From [Eubacterium] infirmum (GTDB taxonomy: Bacteria; Bacillota; Clostridia; Peptostreptococcales; Anaerovoracaceae), in contig UGGN01000001.1 of the NCBI GenBank assembly GCA_900450455.1, positions 744,001 to 808,000 on the forward strand: a DNA stretch of 64,000 nt, given 5' to 3'. Every line of letters begins with the position of its first letter. Within the stretch, counting starts at the first letter, position 1. Of this stretch, positions 1 through 8,592 are shown in pieces. The notes below the pieces were generated by a model, which did no database searches, was not told the origin of the DNA, and saw only the letters and a program-made list of their open reading frames with translations. The position numbers and the translations under genes were made by a program.

Positions 1-2
1 AT

Positions 3-887
3 GTGATTACCAAGCTCCTTAGCCTGCGCTTTGACTACATATTCTTTACGGGAAGCGTACGCGTGGGTAAAATTGTCATGGAAGCCGCTGCAAAGAACCT
101 TACTCCTGTTACGCTTGAGCTGGGTGGAAAGAGTCCGGTATTCATAGATGAAAACTTTGATATCAAGCTTGCGGCAAAGCGCATAGCGTGGGGAAAGTTT
201 CTGAATAACGGACAGACCTGCATAGCGCCGGACTACGTGCTGGTTCATGAGAGCATAAAGCTTGCTTTGATAGAGGAACTCAAAACCGTAATCCACGAGC
301 ACTACGGCGAAAATATAAAGGAAAATCCGGACTACGGTCGTATAATAAATGAGAAGCAGGCGGGAAGACTTGCAAAAATACTAGAAAGTGATAAGGAATT
401 CGTTGTCTTCGGCGGGGACTTTGATGTAGAACAAAGGTATATAGCGCCGAGCCTACTTGATTTAGGTGAGCTTGGCGATTCCCATATAAGCGAAAGTGCA
501 GCCATGGAGGATGAAATCTTCGGACCTATACTTCCAATAATTTCATATGGGAATTTGGATAATGCTGTCGATAAGGTTAGAGACGGCGAAAAGCCTCTTG
601 CAATGTATATTTTCTCAAAGGATAAAGAATATATAGAGAGTGTAAAGAGCAGAATATCAAGTGGAAATATTACAATTAACGACACTGTGAAGCATGTTTC
701 TATAGATAGCCTGCCTTTTGGTGGAGTAGGTCATTCGGGTATGGGTTCCTATCACGGGAAATACAGCATAGAGACATTTTCGCATAGACGTGGCATCTAC
801 AGGAACAAAGCAAGATTCAACATCAAGCAGATTGCCCCACCATATAATGAAAAGGCCTTCGAATTTTTGAGAAAGCTGTTTAAGTAA
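3..887 (+). CDS. Aldehyde dehydrogenase, C-terminal part (cut by window edge)
   Basis: NAD(P)-dependent oxidation of an aldehyde to a carboxylate; the substrate cannot be told. The visible part begins inside the cofactor-binding domain (FFTGSVRVG), contains the general-base Glu in ELGGKSP (fragment residue 39) and the catalytic Cys in NNGQTC (residue 73), and ends with the usual PFGGVGHSGMG segment. The class-3-like family is about 455 residues long and 294 are seen, so roughly 160 N-terminal residues lie outside the window; the GTG at position 3 is probably an internal Val codon. The next gene follows after 30 bases. The family is certain, the physiological role is open. Confidence 0.93.
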   Translation: MITKLLSLRFDYIFFTGSVRVGKIVMEAAAKNLTPVTLELGGKSPVFIDENFDIKLAAKRIAWGKFLNNGQTCIAPDYVLVHESIKLALIEELKTVIHEHYGENIKENPDYGRIINEKQAGRLAKILESDKEFVVFGGDFDVEQRYIAPSLLDLGELGDSHISESAAMEDEIFGPILPIISYGNLDNAVDKVRDGEKPLAMYIFSKDKEYIESVKSRISSGNITINDTVKHVSIDSLPFGGVGHSGMGSYHGKYSIETFSHRRGIYRNKARFNIKQIAPPYNEKAFEFLRKLFK

Positions 888-917
888 TAGTGCGAGGGAA
901 GGAAGGACAATTTAGAG

Positions 918-1571
918 ATGAGCAAGGGAAAGCCAAGTAGAGAAGAGCTTCTAAATTTGATAAGAAATAATACTGAGTTAAATCACAGGCTCATGTGTGA
1001 CTGCGATATTTATTTTTTAGAGCAAAATCAGGACACGGAATTTCAGGGTCATGGAGAGATATTTTCTATGGAGGGAGAGGTATTTGCGCGTGACGGTAGT
1101 GGTGGCGAATTTCTTTTCCTTGAGGATGGAAGCATTGGTCTTATAAGCAGTGAAGGTGCTGTAGGCAGAGTTTCTGAAAGCTTAGATAAGCTTCTTGAGT
1201 TTTTAATCTGTGCCGGATGTATATCTGATTTCAATTGCAAATATTTCTATTGCAATGAGGAGCTTATTAAGAACTTTTGTGAAAAGTATATAGAAAAGCA
1301 AAGGGCGGATTGTCAGAAAGAGGGCTTTAGCTGGGATGAGAGCAGAGCTTCTTTGGCAAAAGAAATGTCGCTGGATTTCAATCCAAGCAGCTTCGCTGAG
1401 CTTGCGATGGAATTCTATAAATCCGCGACAAGAGAGCCCTTATTCACATGTAGATTTGGAAGTGGCGACGATGCATATGTATGCGACGGCATAATGTCTG
1501 ACATCGTCGGGCTTTGGACGAAAGAGCTCGTTGAAATGAGCGAGGAAGAGATACTAGCAATGGCTAAATAA
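918..1571 (+). CDS. Hypothetical protein, possible SUKH-superfamily immunity-like protein
   Basis: An acidic soluble protein of 217 residues with no signal peptide or membrane segment. Residues about 46-95 (GEVFARDGSGGEFLFLEDG, then a GSIGLISSEG strand and an LDKLLEFLI helix) resemble the core of SMI1/KNR4 (SUKH) proteins, in which a small beta sheet is followed by a helix. That resemblance is mine by eye. The start has an AGGAAGG ribosome site 11 bases upstream. It is the first of four closely spaced genes, one with a clear SMI1 domain, which supports an immunity or protein-binding role without proving it. The toxin or partner is unknown. Confidence 0.5.
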   Translation: MSKGKPSREELLNLIRNNTELNHRLMCDCDIYFLEQNQDTEFQGHGEIFSMEGEVFARDGSGGEFLFLEDGSIGLISSEGAVGRVSESLDKLLEFLICAGCISDFNCKYFYCNEELIKNFCEKYIEKQRADCQKEGFSWDESRASLAKEMSLDFNPSSFAELAMEFYKSATREPLFTCRFGSGDDAYVCDGIMSDIVGLWTKELVEMSEEEILAMAK

Positions 1572-1585
1572 TCAAGGAGAAAGTT

Positions 1586-1999
1586 ATGGAACTACGAATT
1601 CCTGAAGAGGGCAAAGCAGTCTATGTAGGTGAGGATGAAATCCTTTTAGCATACTATGGCAGTGAAATTGAGTTGCGTTTCAAAACCGAGCCGCCGCATG
1701 GCGATAGAATATATTCGGCAAGGCTTCCAATGCTGAACAAAGATTTACCCTTTTGTCTATATGGAAGAAATTTAGTTTTTCTGGATGCCTACTATCTGAT
1801 TGCAGAAACTGTTGAAACGGGGACGTGGTCGCCTATCACGAGCATGATAATCAATATACATAGCGGAAGCTATGCAGGCCTTGGAAGCTGGTATACGGAT
1901 GTAGAGCTTAAACATAGGGGCTTTAAGTTAAAGAATAGCTTTGATGGCAATTCGCTAAGGCTTAAAGACATAGATAAACTCGAATGGATAAAGTTTTGA
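1586..1999 (+). CDS. Hypothetical protein, unrecognised
   Basis: A soluble protein of 137 residues, probably mostly beta strand, with no signal peptide, membrane helix or motif I can name. AAGGAGAAAG sits just upstream of the ATG, and the gene lies 14 bases after one small gene and 9 bases before an SMI1/KNR4 gene, so it is very likely co-transcribed with both. By position it could be another immunity-type protein. No function is assigned. Confidence 0.6.
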   Translation: MELRIPEEGKAVYVGEDEILLAYYGSEIELRFKTEPPHGDRIYSARLPMLNKDLPFCLYGRNLVFLDAYYLIAETVETGTWSPITSMIINIHSGSYAGLGSWYTDVELKHRGFKLKNSFDGNSLRLKDIDKLEWIKF

Positions 2000-2008
2000 G
2001 GAGGATGA

Positions 2009-3535
2009 ATGAAGGCTTTTGATAATTTTGATTGGGATGCATTTTGGTATAATGATAGCAATAAGTTAATTTACTTCAAGGGTGGAAAGCTCAAAGAAGA
2101 AGATATAGGGCGTGTTGAGGAGGAATTTGGATATAAGCTCCCTGACTCATATATAGAACTACTGAGGAGTCAAAACGGTGGAGCACCTTTTTACACTCTT
2201 TGCTACTATGAAGAGGATGGTGAGTTTATCCCGGTTTATTTAACCGCTATTTACGGAGTGGATCCTAAACTTGAGTATTCCATCTGCGGAGATAGTGGGG
2301 CAAAGATGATATATGAGAAGTGGGGATACCCGGATATAGGACTTCCTATTGCTTTCACCATAAACGACGGTCATGAGATGGTATTCCTTGATTACAGCGA
2401 TTGCGGATCAACGGGAGAGCCTAAGGTAGTGCTGATAGATCAGAAAAACGACTACAAGAAAACTTTACTTGCAGAGAACTTTGAGGTGTTCATAAAAAGT
2501 CTCCGCAAATACCTAACTATGGTAACTATTGATGAGTTTAAGGCTTTGAGTGAAGATGAAAAGGCTTTCTTTATAGAAAGACTAAACGATGAGTTTGAGA
2601 CAAAACGAGTAGTTGAGTATCTAAGTGCCATAGGAGTTGAAAACTTGAGCAGCAGACTTCTTGGAGCGCTGGCTCGTGCGTACAACAATGATAGAAAGTT
2701 TAAGAAAGCTATTGGAATCATGGACCTTATTCCGGAATCAGACAGAGATGCAATCTGGTACTATAGATACGGATATATCTATACCTACAGGCGATTCCCA
2801 AATACTGAAAAGTATATGCTGAAAGCACTTGAAATGTTTGATAAGGCGGTTGATATTGCCAAGGACAAAGAAGTCATAGACTGGTGTATAGAGCCTATAG
2901 AATGCAGCGGTATCGAGGGATTTCTCATGGAACACAAAACCGAGTTTCCTAAGATTTATGCAGAATATGTAAATTATAAAAAAACAAAGCTTGACAAGCC
3001 TGATGAGTATGATGCCGAGTATGAAAAGAGGTGGCAATATACTACAAGGGTATCAAAGAAGATAGCTGGTCACTATGGGGTGAATTGGATATTCGATCAG
3101 CATAAATATTCTCGATATGCCTTTGCTGTGGAATTTGATTATGCCATGATAGAAAGCTTCGGCGAAGACTGGCATGCGCAAGACATAAATACGCCTATAA
3201 ATGCAGATGAGCTACTTGTAGTATATAGGGCATGGATAAAGAACAAGGATCAGCTTAATGAGAATGAAATGCTTTTCAATAAAGGAGAGCTTATAGAAGA
3301 GCGTGATAATGAGATGCAGCAGGTAGAGATAATGGCTTATCTAAAGCCTGATGATGGAATCAGCTTTAGCTTAGAGGAATTGATGTTCAAAATCCATAAT
3401 CTCATGGCTAATAAAGAACTTCGCGGCAATGTAAGCTTTGAGGGATTTGACAATATAGGTTTCTTCGATAAGAAAACCGGAAAAGAGGATAGAGCAAACG
3501 GACTGCCGACGATATTAGTATGCTGTGGTATCTGA
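2009..3535 (+). CDS. SMI1/KNR4 (SUKH) domain protein with helical repeat region
   Basis: A protein of 508 residues in three parts. Residues about 20-165 form a recognisable SMI1/KNR4 domain: EEFGYKLPDSYIELLRSQNGG near the start, a long middle with conserved aromatic residues, and a helix that closes the domain. Residues about 170-300 are helical and TPR-like. The C-terminal 150 residues form an unassigned domain ending IPTxLVCCGI-like. SUKH proteins are widely found as immunity proteins to secreted toxins, and also as general interaction modules. GAGGAGG lies five bases before the ATG; an out-of-frame ATG at 2005 is ignored. The gene ends 106 bases before the DUF1877 gene. Confidence 0.8.
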   Translation: MKAFDNFDWDAFWYNDSNKLIYFKGGKLKEEDIGRVEEEFGYKLPDSYIELLRSQNGGAPFYTLCYYEEDGEFIPVYLTAIYGVDPKLEYSICGDSGAKMIYEKWGYPDIGLPIAFTINDGHEMVFLDYSDCGSTGEPKVVLIDQKNDYKKTLLAENFEVFIKSLRKYLTMVTIDEFKALSEDEKAFFIERLNDEFETKRVVEYLSAIGVENLSSRLLGALARAYNNDRKFKKAIGIMDLIPESDRDAIWYYRYGYIYTYRRFPNTEKYMLKALEMFDKAVDIAKDKEVIDWCIEPIECSGIEGFLMEHKTEFPKIYAEYVNYKKTKLDKPDEYDAEYEKRWQYTTRVSKKIAGHYGVNWIFDQHKYSRYAFAVEFDYAMIESFGEDWHAQDINTPINADELLVVYRAWIKNKDQLNENEMLFNKGELIEERDNEMQQVEIMAYLKPDDGISFSLEELMFKIHNLMANKELRGNVSFEGFDNIGFFDKKTGKEDRANGLPTILVCCGI

Positions 3536-3641
3536 TATTTTAGTTTTGATATAGCAAAAGTCTATGGGAAGCCTTGACGGAGAAATATACTATGGCTATA
3601 ATTTGGTTAGTTATTGCATATTAAAATAAGGAGAATTTAAG

Positions 3642-4154
3642 ATGGGATTGAGAGCTAATTATCAGCTTGTAAACGACCAAGAATTAAAAAAAATAATGAA
3701 CCCGGACCTGGATCCGGAGGAGCTGCTCGAGGATCTGGAGGATCTTGCTGAGGAAGAAGATGTACTTCTCGATATCGATAAGATGTGGGATGTACTACAC
3801 TTTGTTTTAACCGGTGTGAGTACAGATGAACCGCAGGCTGAGAACCCGCTCAGCGAAGCAATTTTAGGTGTGTTACCGGCAGAAGATTTAGATGATTATG
3901 TCGCTGTTACCGAAAAGGATAGGGTGGCTGAGATCCTGTCTGCACTTAAGAGCTTTGATATAGAAGAGGCTCTAGGTAAGTTTGATATGGAAGCTTGCAA
4001 AGAGGCAGGACTTTACCCTAACATCTGGGATAAGGATGATGAAGAATTGGCCGATGAGCTTCTTGATGAAATAGAGGCCTGCTATAATGGACTGATTACC
4101 TTTTATACGATGGTGCTCGAGGCAGAAGGTAACGTTGTCGTAACAATTCTATAG
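3642..4154 (+). CDS. DUF1877 (YfbM-like) family protein
   Basis: A very acidic protein of 170 residues. The segment DIDKMWDVLHFVLTGV near residue 45, followed by PLSEAILG and a YV..V...RV.EI..AL pattern, matches the DUF1877/YfbM family, whose biochemical role is not established. Family members often occur among SUKH-type immunity genes in accessory clusters, which fits the three genes upstream. An AAGGAGAA ribosome site precedes the ATG. It is followed by a strong hairpin with a T-run, so it probably ends the transcript. Confidence 0.78.
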   Translation: MGLRANYQLVNDQELKKIMNPDLDPEELLEDLEDLAEEEDVLLDIDKMWDVLHFVLTGVSTDEPQAENPLSEAILGVLPAEDLDDYVAVTEKDRVAEILSALKSFDIEEALGKFDMEACKEAGLYPNIWDKDDEELADELLDEIEACYNGLITFYTMVLEAEGNVVVTIL

Positions 4155-4187
4155 TAATATAGCTAAGCAAAAGGGACTTCAATAGTG

Positions 4188-4240
4188 AAGTGCACCCCAA
4201 AAGTTAAACGCAAAACTAACTTTTGGAGGTGTACTTTTTT
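4188..4240. repeat. Long hairpin with T-run; IS3-end-like and terminator-like
   Basis: A nearly perfect inverted repeat of 19 base pairs with one bulged base. The arms contain GTGCACCCCAAAAGTT and AACTTTTGGAGGTGTAC and are followed by six T. It works on paper as an intrinsic terminator for the DUF1877 gene and lies between that gene and the convergent LysR gene. The arm sequence resembles the terminal repeats of IS3-family (IS150-group) elements, and a related hairpin occurs at 48103-48145. No transposase remnant is next to it. Confidence 0.6.
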
Positions 4241-4277
4241 ATGTCCGCTTAAAAGTAAAGTGGCTGATTATATCAAT

Positions 4278-5198
4278 TTATTCATTGTACTCGTCGCTTT
4301 TACCATCAGCGTATCCTATTTCAGCAAGAACGGAGCCGAGGTTTTCTTCAAAGAATTCGAGGAATTTTTGGCTTGCAACCGATGCTGCGTTTCTATCTTT
4401 GATGGTTAGTACTATATCCCTGTAGAACTGAGGAACGGTTGGCTTATTGATTACCTTGTAAGGTGTCTTTGTGAGCACGAGTTTACCCATATATCCAAGG
4501 CAAAGTCTGTTCTCAATCATAGAAAGTATTAGGGAATTATCCTTGCTCGAGTGTACGATATTAGGGCTAATGTTTATTTGCCTTAGAATGCCGGCTGCCT
4601 CCTTTGGGGTACCTTCATCCACTATTATCATAGGAGTTTCCTCGAATATTTCGACCGGAATATCCTTTCTATTTGCATAGACCCCTTCTTCGCTCATGAC
4701 GGCAACAAAAGGGTCTCGGCAGACATGAATTGACTCAAAGCCCGGAAGTGTAGGGGAGTCAATGAAACCGAAGTCGATAGTCCCCTTCGCAAGCCAGGAT
4801 TCAATTGCCATGTTGTCCCCTTCGCGGATTTCTATATTTATGTTAGGATATGTATCCTTAAAAGCTTTAATTATAGGCATGAGTATGTGGCAGGAAACAC
4901 TGGAAAATGTACCGAGGACTATGCGACCGGATTCTATACCTTTGAGCTTGGATGCCTGCGTGTATATATTCTGCTCTGCATTGCTAAGCGCCTCAATATA
5001 TGGAAGCATGTATTTACCGTCGGAGGTTAGCCAGATGCCTGTCTGACTGCGGTTTAGCAAGGTGAGTTGTAGTTCCTTTTCCAAAGAACTGATAATCTGA
5101 CTTACTGCAGACTGGGAGTAGTTGCACTCAGCCGCCGCCTTGGACATACTACCTAATTCGATTACTTTAAGAAACATCGCGTATTTTGAAAAAACCAT
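4278..5198 (-). CDS. LysR-family transcriptional regulator
   Basis: A protein of 306 residues with an N-terminal winged helix-turn-helix (GSMSKAAAECNYSQSAVSQ, then a SLEKELQ recognition region) and a periplasmic-binding-fold effector domain from about residue 88. LysR proteins bind T-N11-A dyads and usually control a divergent gene and themselves. The ATG at 5198 is preferred over the GTG at 5204, because the GGAGG site (minus strand) lies five to six bases before the ATG and would overlap the GTG. The divergent ABC exporter operon has a perfect T-N11-A dyad over its promoter, so that operon is the likely target. The effector is unknown. Confidence 0.92.
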   Translation of the reverse strand: MVFSKYAMFLKVIELGSMSKAAAECNYSQSAVSQIISSLEKELQLTLLNRSQTGIWLTSDGKYMLPYIEALSNAEQNIYTQASKLKGIESGRIVLGTFSSVSCHILMPIIKAFKDTYPNINIEIREGDNMAIESWLAKGTIDFGFIDSPTLPGFESIHVCRDPFVAVMSEEGVYANRKDIPVEIFEETPMIIVDEGTPKEAAGILRQINISPNIVHSSKDNSLILSMIENRLCLGYMGKLVLTKTPYKVINKPTVPQFYRDIVLTIKDRNAASVASQKFLEFFEENLGSVLAEIGYADGKSDEYNE

Positions 5199-5323
5199 AC
5201 TCACCTCCGAATTTTACTATATTGCATATTCTATCACTAAAATGTGTCAAACAGGAGAATATTTCAGTAATTTACACAAATAATTATACAAAATATATTA
5301 GAAATTTTGAACTAAGATATTAA

Positions 5324-5354
5324 AACAATTTATATTGGACAAACATAAATTGTT
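5324..5354. promoter_or_regulatory. Inverted repeat with T-N11-A spacing, candidate LysR operator
   Basis: AACAATTTAT and ATAAATTGTT form a perfect 10-base dyad separated by 11 bases, the classic LysR-box geometry. It lies in the 230-base gap between the divergent LysR gene and the ABC exporter and overlaps the -35 element of the exporter promoter. Binding there would be expected to affect the exporter. Assignment to this LysR protein is inference. Confidence 0.6.
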
Positions 5355-5378
5355 CAAGGTAGGTCTATATGCTAATAT
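5350..5378 (+). promoter_or_regulatory. Promoter of the ABC exporter operon
   Basis: TTGTTC at 5350-5355, a 17-base spacer and TAATAT at 5373-5378. The predicted transcription start near 5385 lies downstream of the ATG at 5369, which supports the later ATG at 5429 as the true exporter start. Confidence 0.6.
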
Positions 5379-5428
5379 ATGAATATAGATATAATCTTTT
5401 AGGTAGTATTATTCAAAGGGAATATAAA

Positions 5429-6145
5429 ATGAAACTAATTTTAAATAATATAGAAAAGAATTTTGGAGAAAAGATTGTTTTGAGGGGCTGTAGTTGCGAG
5501 TTTGAGCAAGGAAAAATTTATGGACTTCTCGGAAGAAACGGTGCCGGAAAGACGACGCTCTTCAATTCGATATATGGAGAATATAAGGATGTGAGGGGGC
5601 AAGCTTTGATAGAAGATTGCGATAAGCAACGTATACTTAAGAGCGATGATGTAGAGCTGATTTATGCGCAACCTATGCTTCCCGAATTTCTTACAGGCTA
5701 TGAATTTATCAAGTTCTATTGCGATGTGCATGCTAAGGGAAATGATATTAATATTCCTGAGCTTTTTGCATGCTTAAGTTTTGACACAAAGGATGCAAAC
5801 AGGATAATAAAGGGTTATTCGTCAGGAATGAAGAGCAAGCTTCACATTATGACTCTTCTCATATCAAAGCCGAAAATTATGCTTCTCGACGAGCCTTTGA
5901 CCTCGCTTGATGTTGTTGTTGCGGAGGAAATCAAGAACATTTTACTAAGTTTCAAGTCTGATCATATAATAATTCTTTCGACTCACATCATGCAGCTTGC
6001 GAAGGACATGTGCGATGAGATTGTGCTTCTTAAGGACGGTAAACTTAAAGAGTTGACATCGCTTGATAAGAACTCTGTAGACTACGAACAAGCTATAATT
6101 TCGAGTCTTATAGATGACGGGTCTCAAGATGGTAGCGAGGTTTAA
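5429..6145 (+). CDS. ABC transporter ATP-binding protein
   Basis: The ATPase half of an ABC exporter, 238 residues. It has a Walker A motif (GRNGAGKTT, near residue 36), a signature in the form YSSGMKSKL instead of LSGGQ, a Walker B motif (IMLLDEP) and a switch His in STHIMQ. The ATG at 5429 has AAAGGGAA seven bases upstream and matches the start of the ABC fold; an in-frame ATG at 5369 lies upstream of the predicted transcript start. The permease gene begins one base after the stop, so the two are translationally coupled and very likely form one transporter. The substrate is unknown. Confidence 0.93.
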   Translation: MKLILNNIEKNFGEKIVLRGCSCEFEQGKIYGLLGRNGAGKTTLFNSIYGEYKDVRGQALIEDCDKQRILKSDDVELIYAQPMLPEFLTGYEFIKFYCDVHAKGNDINIPELFACLSFDTKDANRIIKGYSSGMKSKLHIMTLLISKPKIMLLDEPLTSLDVVVAEEIKNILLSFKSDHIIILSTHIMQLAKDMCDEIVLLKDGKLKELTSLDKNSVDYEQAIISSLIDDGSQDGSEV

Positions 6146-6146
6146 T

Positions 6147-7766
6147 ATGGGATTGAAACAAACCTATAAAACTATCATGAGTGTAAATTCGGCGGTTTTG
6201 TGTAATAATTTAATCTATTTTCTGAGAAGGATTCCGCTGATTAAAAACATAATAAGCGAGACACTCTATGCGGCATACGGGACAAAGGATGCTATAAAAG
6301 TATTTGCAGTAATACTAAATTTTTTTAAGTCGGTGTTTGGTACAGTTATATACCTGGGAATATTCTTCTATGTACCATTGCTCTCTGCAAAAAGCAATAA
6401 TATCAATATCAGCGACAAAGATGTTTTGCTTTGCTGTCTGACGATATTCTTCTTCATGAATTATTTAGCCGGTGGAGTATTCATGCACGAGCTTAAGCCT
6501 AATGCCAATGATAGAACTATGATGCTTCTCAGATACTTGAAATTAAACCCAAAAAGTTATTACATTTCCCAGACCATAGTAGGATATATATCAAAGGTGT
6601 TGACTATGTTTGTTCCTATGCTAATAGGCGCGAAACTAATTGGACTAGGGCTTGTTAATGTGCCAATTCTTTTGATTGGCATGATTTCAATGAGAATCTT
6701 TATCGATGGCTTGGAACTTCTACCTTTTAATATGTGGATTAATGACAAGACTGCAGCGCAAGTGGTGAAATACATGACGGTGACAATTCTTTGCTTTGCA
6801 GGGGCATATTTGCAGATTTTCTTCACAGGCATAAGAAGAATTGAGCAAATCTACATCCCATATATTGTAAGCCCTGTAGCTATTCCGGTATACCTTTTGA
6901 TTGCGGTAATCGGACTTTTGCTTATAAAGCGATTTGATGACTATACGGAGCTTGTAAGACGAGAGTTTAAGGAACTTGAAACGGTTGCAGAAATCAAAGT
7001 GGGAGCAAACGCCAAGGCCATGGTACTCAAAGAAGATGAACTCGATATGCATGAGAGAAAAAGTGCTTCTAAGAAGAGTGGCTATGCATATCTGGATGCG
7101 ATGTTCATGCAAAGGCATAGAAAACTATTTTTTAAGAGAGCTGTCAGGTTTGCAATTATAGCTTTTGTACTTCCGTTAGCTTTAGGAATCTTTAGTAAGC
7201 TTACAGGGAAGAATCTAATGGCTGATCTTATAGGACCAATTGGTATATGGATATTTATTATTTATGTTATAGCTTTTAAGGAGAATTATACAAAGGCACT
7301 TTTTAATAACATAGATAAGTATATGCTTTGTTACAAGTGGTACAGAAGACCGGGGGCGATTTTAAGCAGCTATTTTATCAGGCTGAAATCAAGCTTTTTG
7401 ATGAATGGTTTAATTACACTTCCTCTTATTTTCGGGATTGTAATTGGAGGAATGTTGTCCTCGGTGAGAATAAAATCGATTTTGCTGCTTGTGGTAATGC
7501 TTGTGATATTGACACTGTTTTATTCAGTGCACTATCTGACTATGTACTACATGCTTCAGCCATATACTGATCAATCAAAGATAAAAAGCCCGATATATTC
7601 GATATCTAATACCTTTATCTACGCGTTCAGCCTTGTAATGATGCAGATAAAAAGTGTTCCTATGTGGCTATACTTACTAATTTGTGCTGTGGTGCTCATA
7701 TATATGCTTGTGTCATTTTCTATGATGAAAAGGCTTGCGCCTAAGACCTTTAAGCGCAAGGAATAA
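6147..7766 (+). CDS. ABC exporter membrane subunit
   Basis: A polytopic membrane protein of 539 residues with about 10-12 hydrophobic segments in two blocks, for instance around residues 50-70, 90-115, 145-210 and 330-530. A soluble charged loop of roughly 90 residues (near 275-325) lies between the blocks. This is the general plan of large ABC-2-like exporter permeases that pair with a single ATPase. The ATG at 6147 is chosen because a GCGAGG site precedes it and it falls one base after the ATPase stop; in-frame starts at 6114 and 6129 lie inside the ATPase gene. Export of a peptide, lipid or drug is possible. Confidence 0.82.
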   Translation: MGLKQTYKTIMSVNSAVLCNNLIYFLRRIPLIKNIISETLYAAYGTKDAIKVFAVILNFFKSVFGTVIYLGIFFYVPLLSAKSNNINISDKDVLLCCLTIFFFMNYLAGGVFMHELKPNANDRTMMLLRYLKLNPKSYYISQTIVGYISKVLTMFVPMLIGAKLIGLGLVNVPILLIGMISMRIFIDGLELLPFNMWINDKTAAQVVKYMTVTILCFAGAYLQIFFTGIRRIEQIYIPYIVSPVAIPVYLLIAVIGLLLIKRFDDYTELVRREFKELETVAEIKVGANAKAMVLKEDELDMHERKSASKKSGYAYLDAMFMQRHRKLFFKRAVRFAIIAFVLPLALGIFSKLTGKNLMADLIGPIGIWIFIIYVIAFKENYTKALFNNIDKYMLCYKWYRRPGAILSSYFIRLKSSFLMNGLITLPLIFGIVIGGMLSSVRIKSILLLVVMLVILTLFYSVHYLTMYYMLQPYTDQSKIKSPIYSISNTFIYAFSLVMMQIKSVPMWLYLLICAVVLIYMLVSFSMMKRLAPKTFKRKE

Positions 7767-7795
7767 TTTACTTAATAGCTGATTTATGGTATAGT
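7767..7795 (+). promoter_or_regulatory. Promoter of the OmpR-type regulator
   Basis: TTTACT at 7767-7772, a 17-base spacer and TATAGT at 7790-7795. The transcript would begin near 7802, so the regulator has its own promoter and cannot start at the ATG at 7801. Confidence 0.65.
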
Positions 7796-7827
7796 AGGGT
7801 ATGTATTTTATAGAATTGGAGGTAGTG

Positions 7828-8523
7828 ATGGTAAATATTCTTGTATGCGATGACGACAAGGAAATAGCGGGTGCTTTAGAGATATATCTACGTAACGAAG
7901 GCTACAACGTATTTAAAGCATACGATGGAATGGAAGCCCTGAATATCGTCAAGAAGAACCGGATTCATCTGATTTTGATGGATGTAATGATGCCAAATCT
8001 CGATGGAATCCAGGCAACGATGAAGATTCGTGAGGAAAACAATATCCCTATCATCATGCTTTCAGCTAAGAGTGAGGACTATGACAAGATAATCGGCCTA
8101 AATGTTGGTGCGGACGACTACATTACAAAGCCGTTCAATCCGCTTGAGTTAATAGCTAGAGTCAAGTCACACCTGAGAAGGTTTACAAGGCTTGGTAGCA
8201 TGGATGCCGAGGGCAAGGAAGGTATCTATACCAGCGGAGGTCTTGAAGTTGATGACAATGAGAAGAAAATCACTGTTGACGGGGAACTGATTCCTGTAAC
8301 TCCAACTGAATTCGGAATTCTAAAACTGCTGACTCAGAACGCAGGTAAGGTTTTTTCGATTGAGCAAATCTACGAGAGCGTTTGGAATGAATCAGCCTAT
8401 AATCCGGAAAATACCGTGGCTGTACACATCCGAAGGATTCGTGAGAAGATAGAGATCAACCCTAAGAATCCTAAGTACCTCAAGGTCGTTTGGGGAATAG
8501 GATATAAGGTAGAGAAACTATAA
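7828..8523 (+). CDS. OmpR/PhoB-family response regulator (orphan)
   Basis: A DNA-binding response regulator of 231 residues. The receiver domain (1-120) has the acidic DDD pocket near the start, the phospho-accepting Asp in LILMDVMMP, the Ser in MLSAKSED and the Lys in YITKPF. A C-terminal winged helix (about 130-230) is of OmpR type. The ATG at 7828 follows TTGGAGGTAG. The receiver looks like those of VanR/VncR-like regulators. No kinase gene adjoins it; the nearest unpaired kinase in the window is at 48186-49886. It lies just downstream of the ABC exporter but has its own promoter, so a link to that transporter is only possible. Confidence 0.93.
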   Translation: MVNILVCDDDKEIAGALEIYLRNEGYNVFKAYDGMEALNIVKKNRIHLILMDVMMPNLDGIQATMKIREENNIPIIMLSAKSEDYDKIIGLNVGADDYITKPFNPLELIARVKSHLRRFTRLGSMDAEGKEGIYTSGGLEVDDNEKKITVDGELIPVTPTEFGILKLLTQNAGKVFSIEQIYESVWNESAYNPENTVAVHIRRIREKIEINPKNPKYLKVVWGIGYKVEKL

Positions 8524-8542
8524 CAGCTTTATTAAGTATATG

Positions 8543-8578
8543 AAAAGTGCGATGACGAAAAATAGTCATCGCACTTTT
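8543..8578. terminator. Bidirectional intrinsic terminator
   Basis: AAAAGTGCGATGAC and its exact complement enclose an eight-base loop, giving a 14-pair stem flanked by A-run and T-run. It separates two convergent transcripts, the OmpR-type regulator and the NarL-type operon. Confidence 0.88.
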
Positions 8579-8592
8579 ACATATGTTAGTTT

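Noticed and set aside
5369-5428. Earlier ATG start for the ABC exporter ATPase
   Set aside because: A promoter at 5350-5378 covers it, so it would not be in the transcript, and the extra residues precede the ABC fold.
7801-7827. Earlier ATG start for the OmpR-type regulator
   Set aside because: It coincides with the predicted transcription start; the ATG at 7828 has GGAGG and the expected receiver N-terminus.
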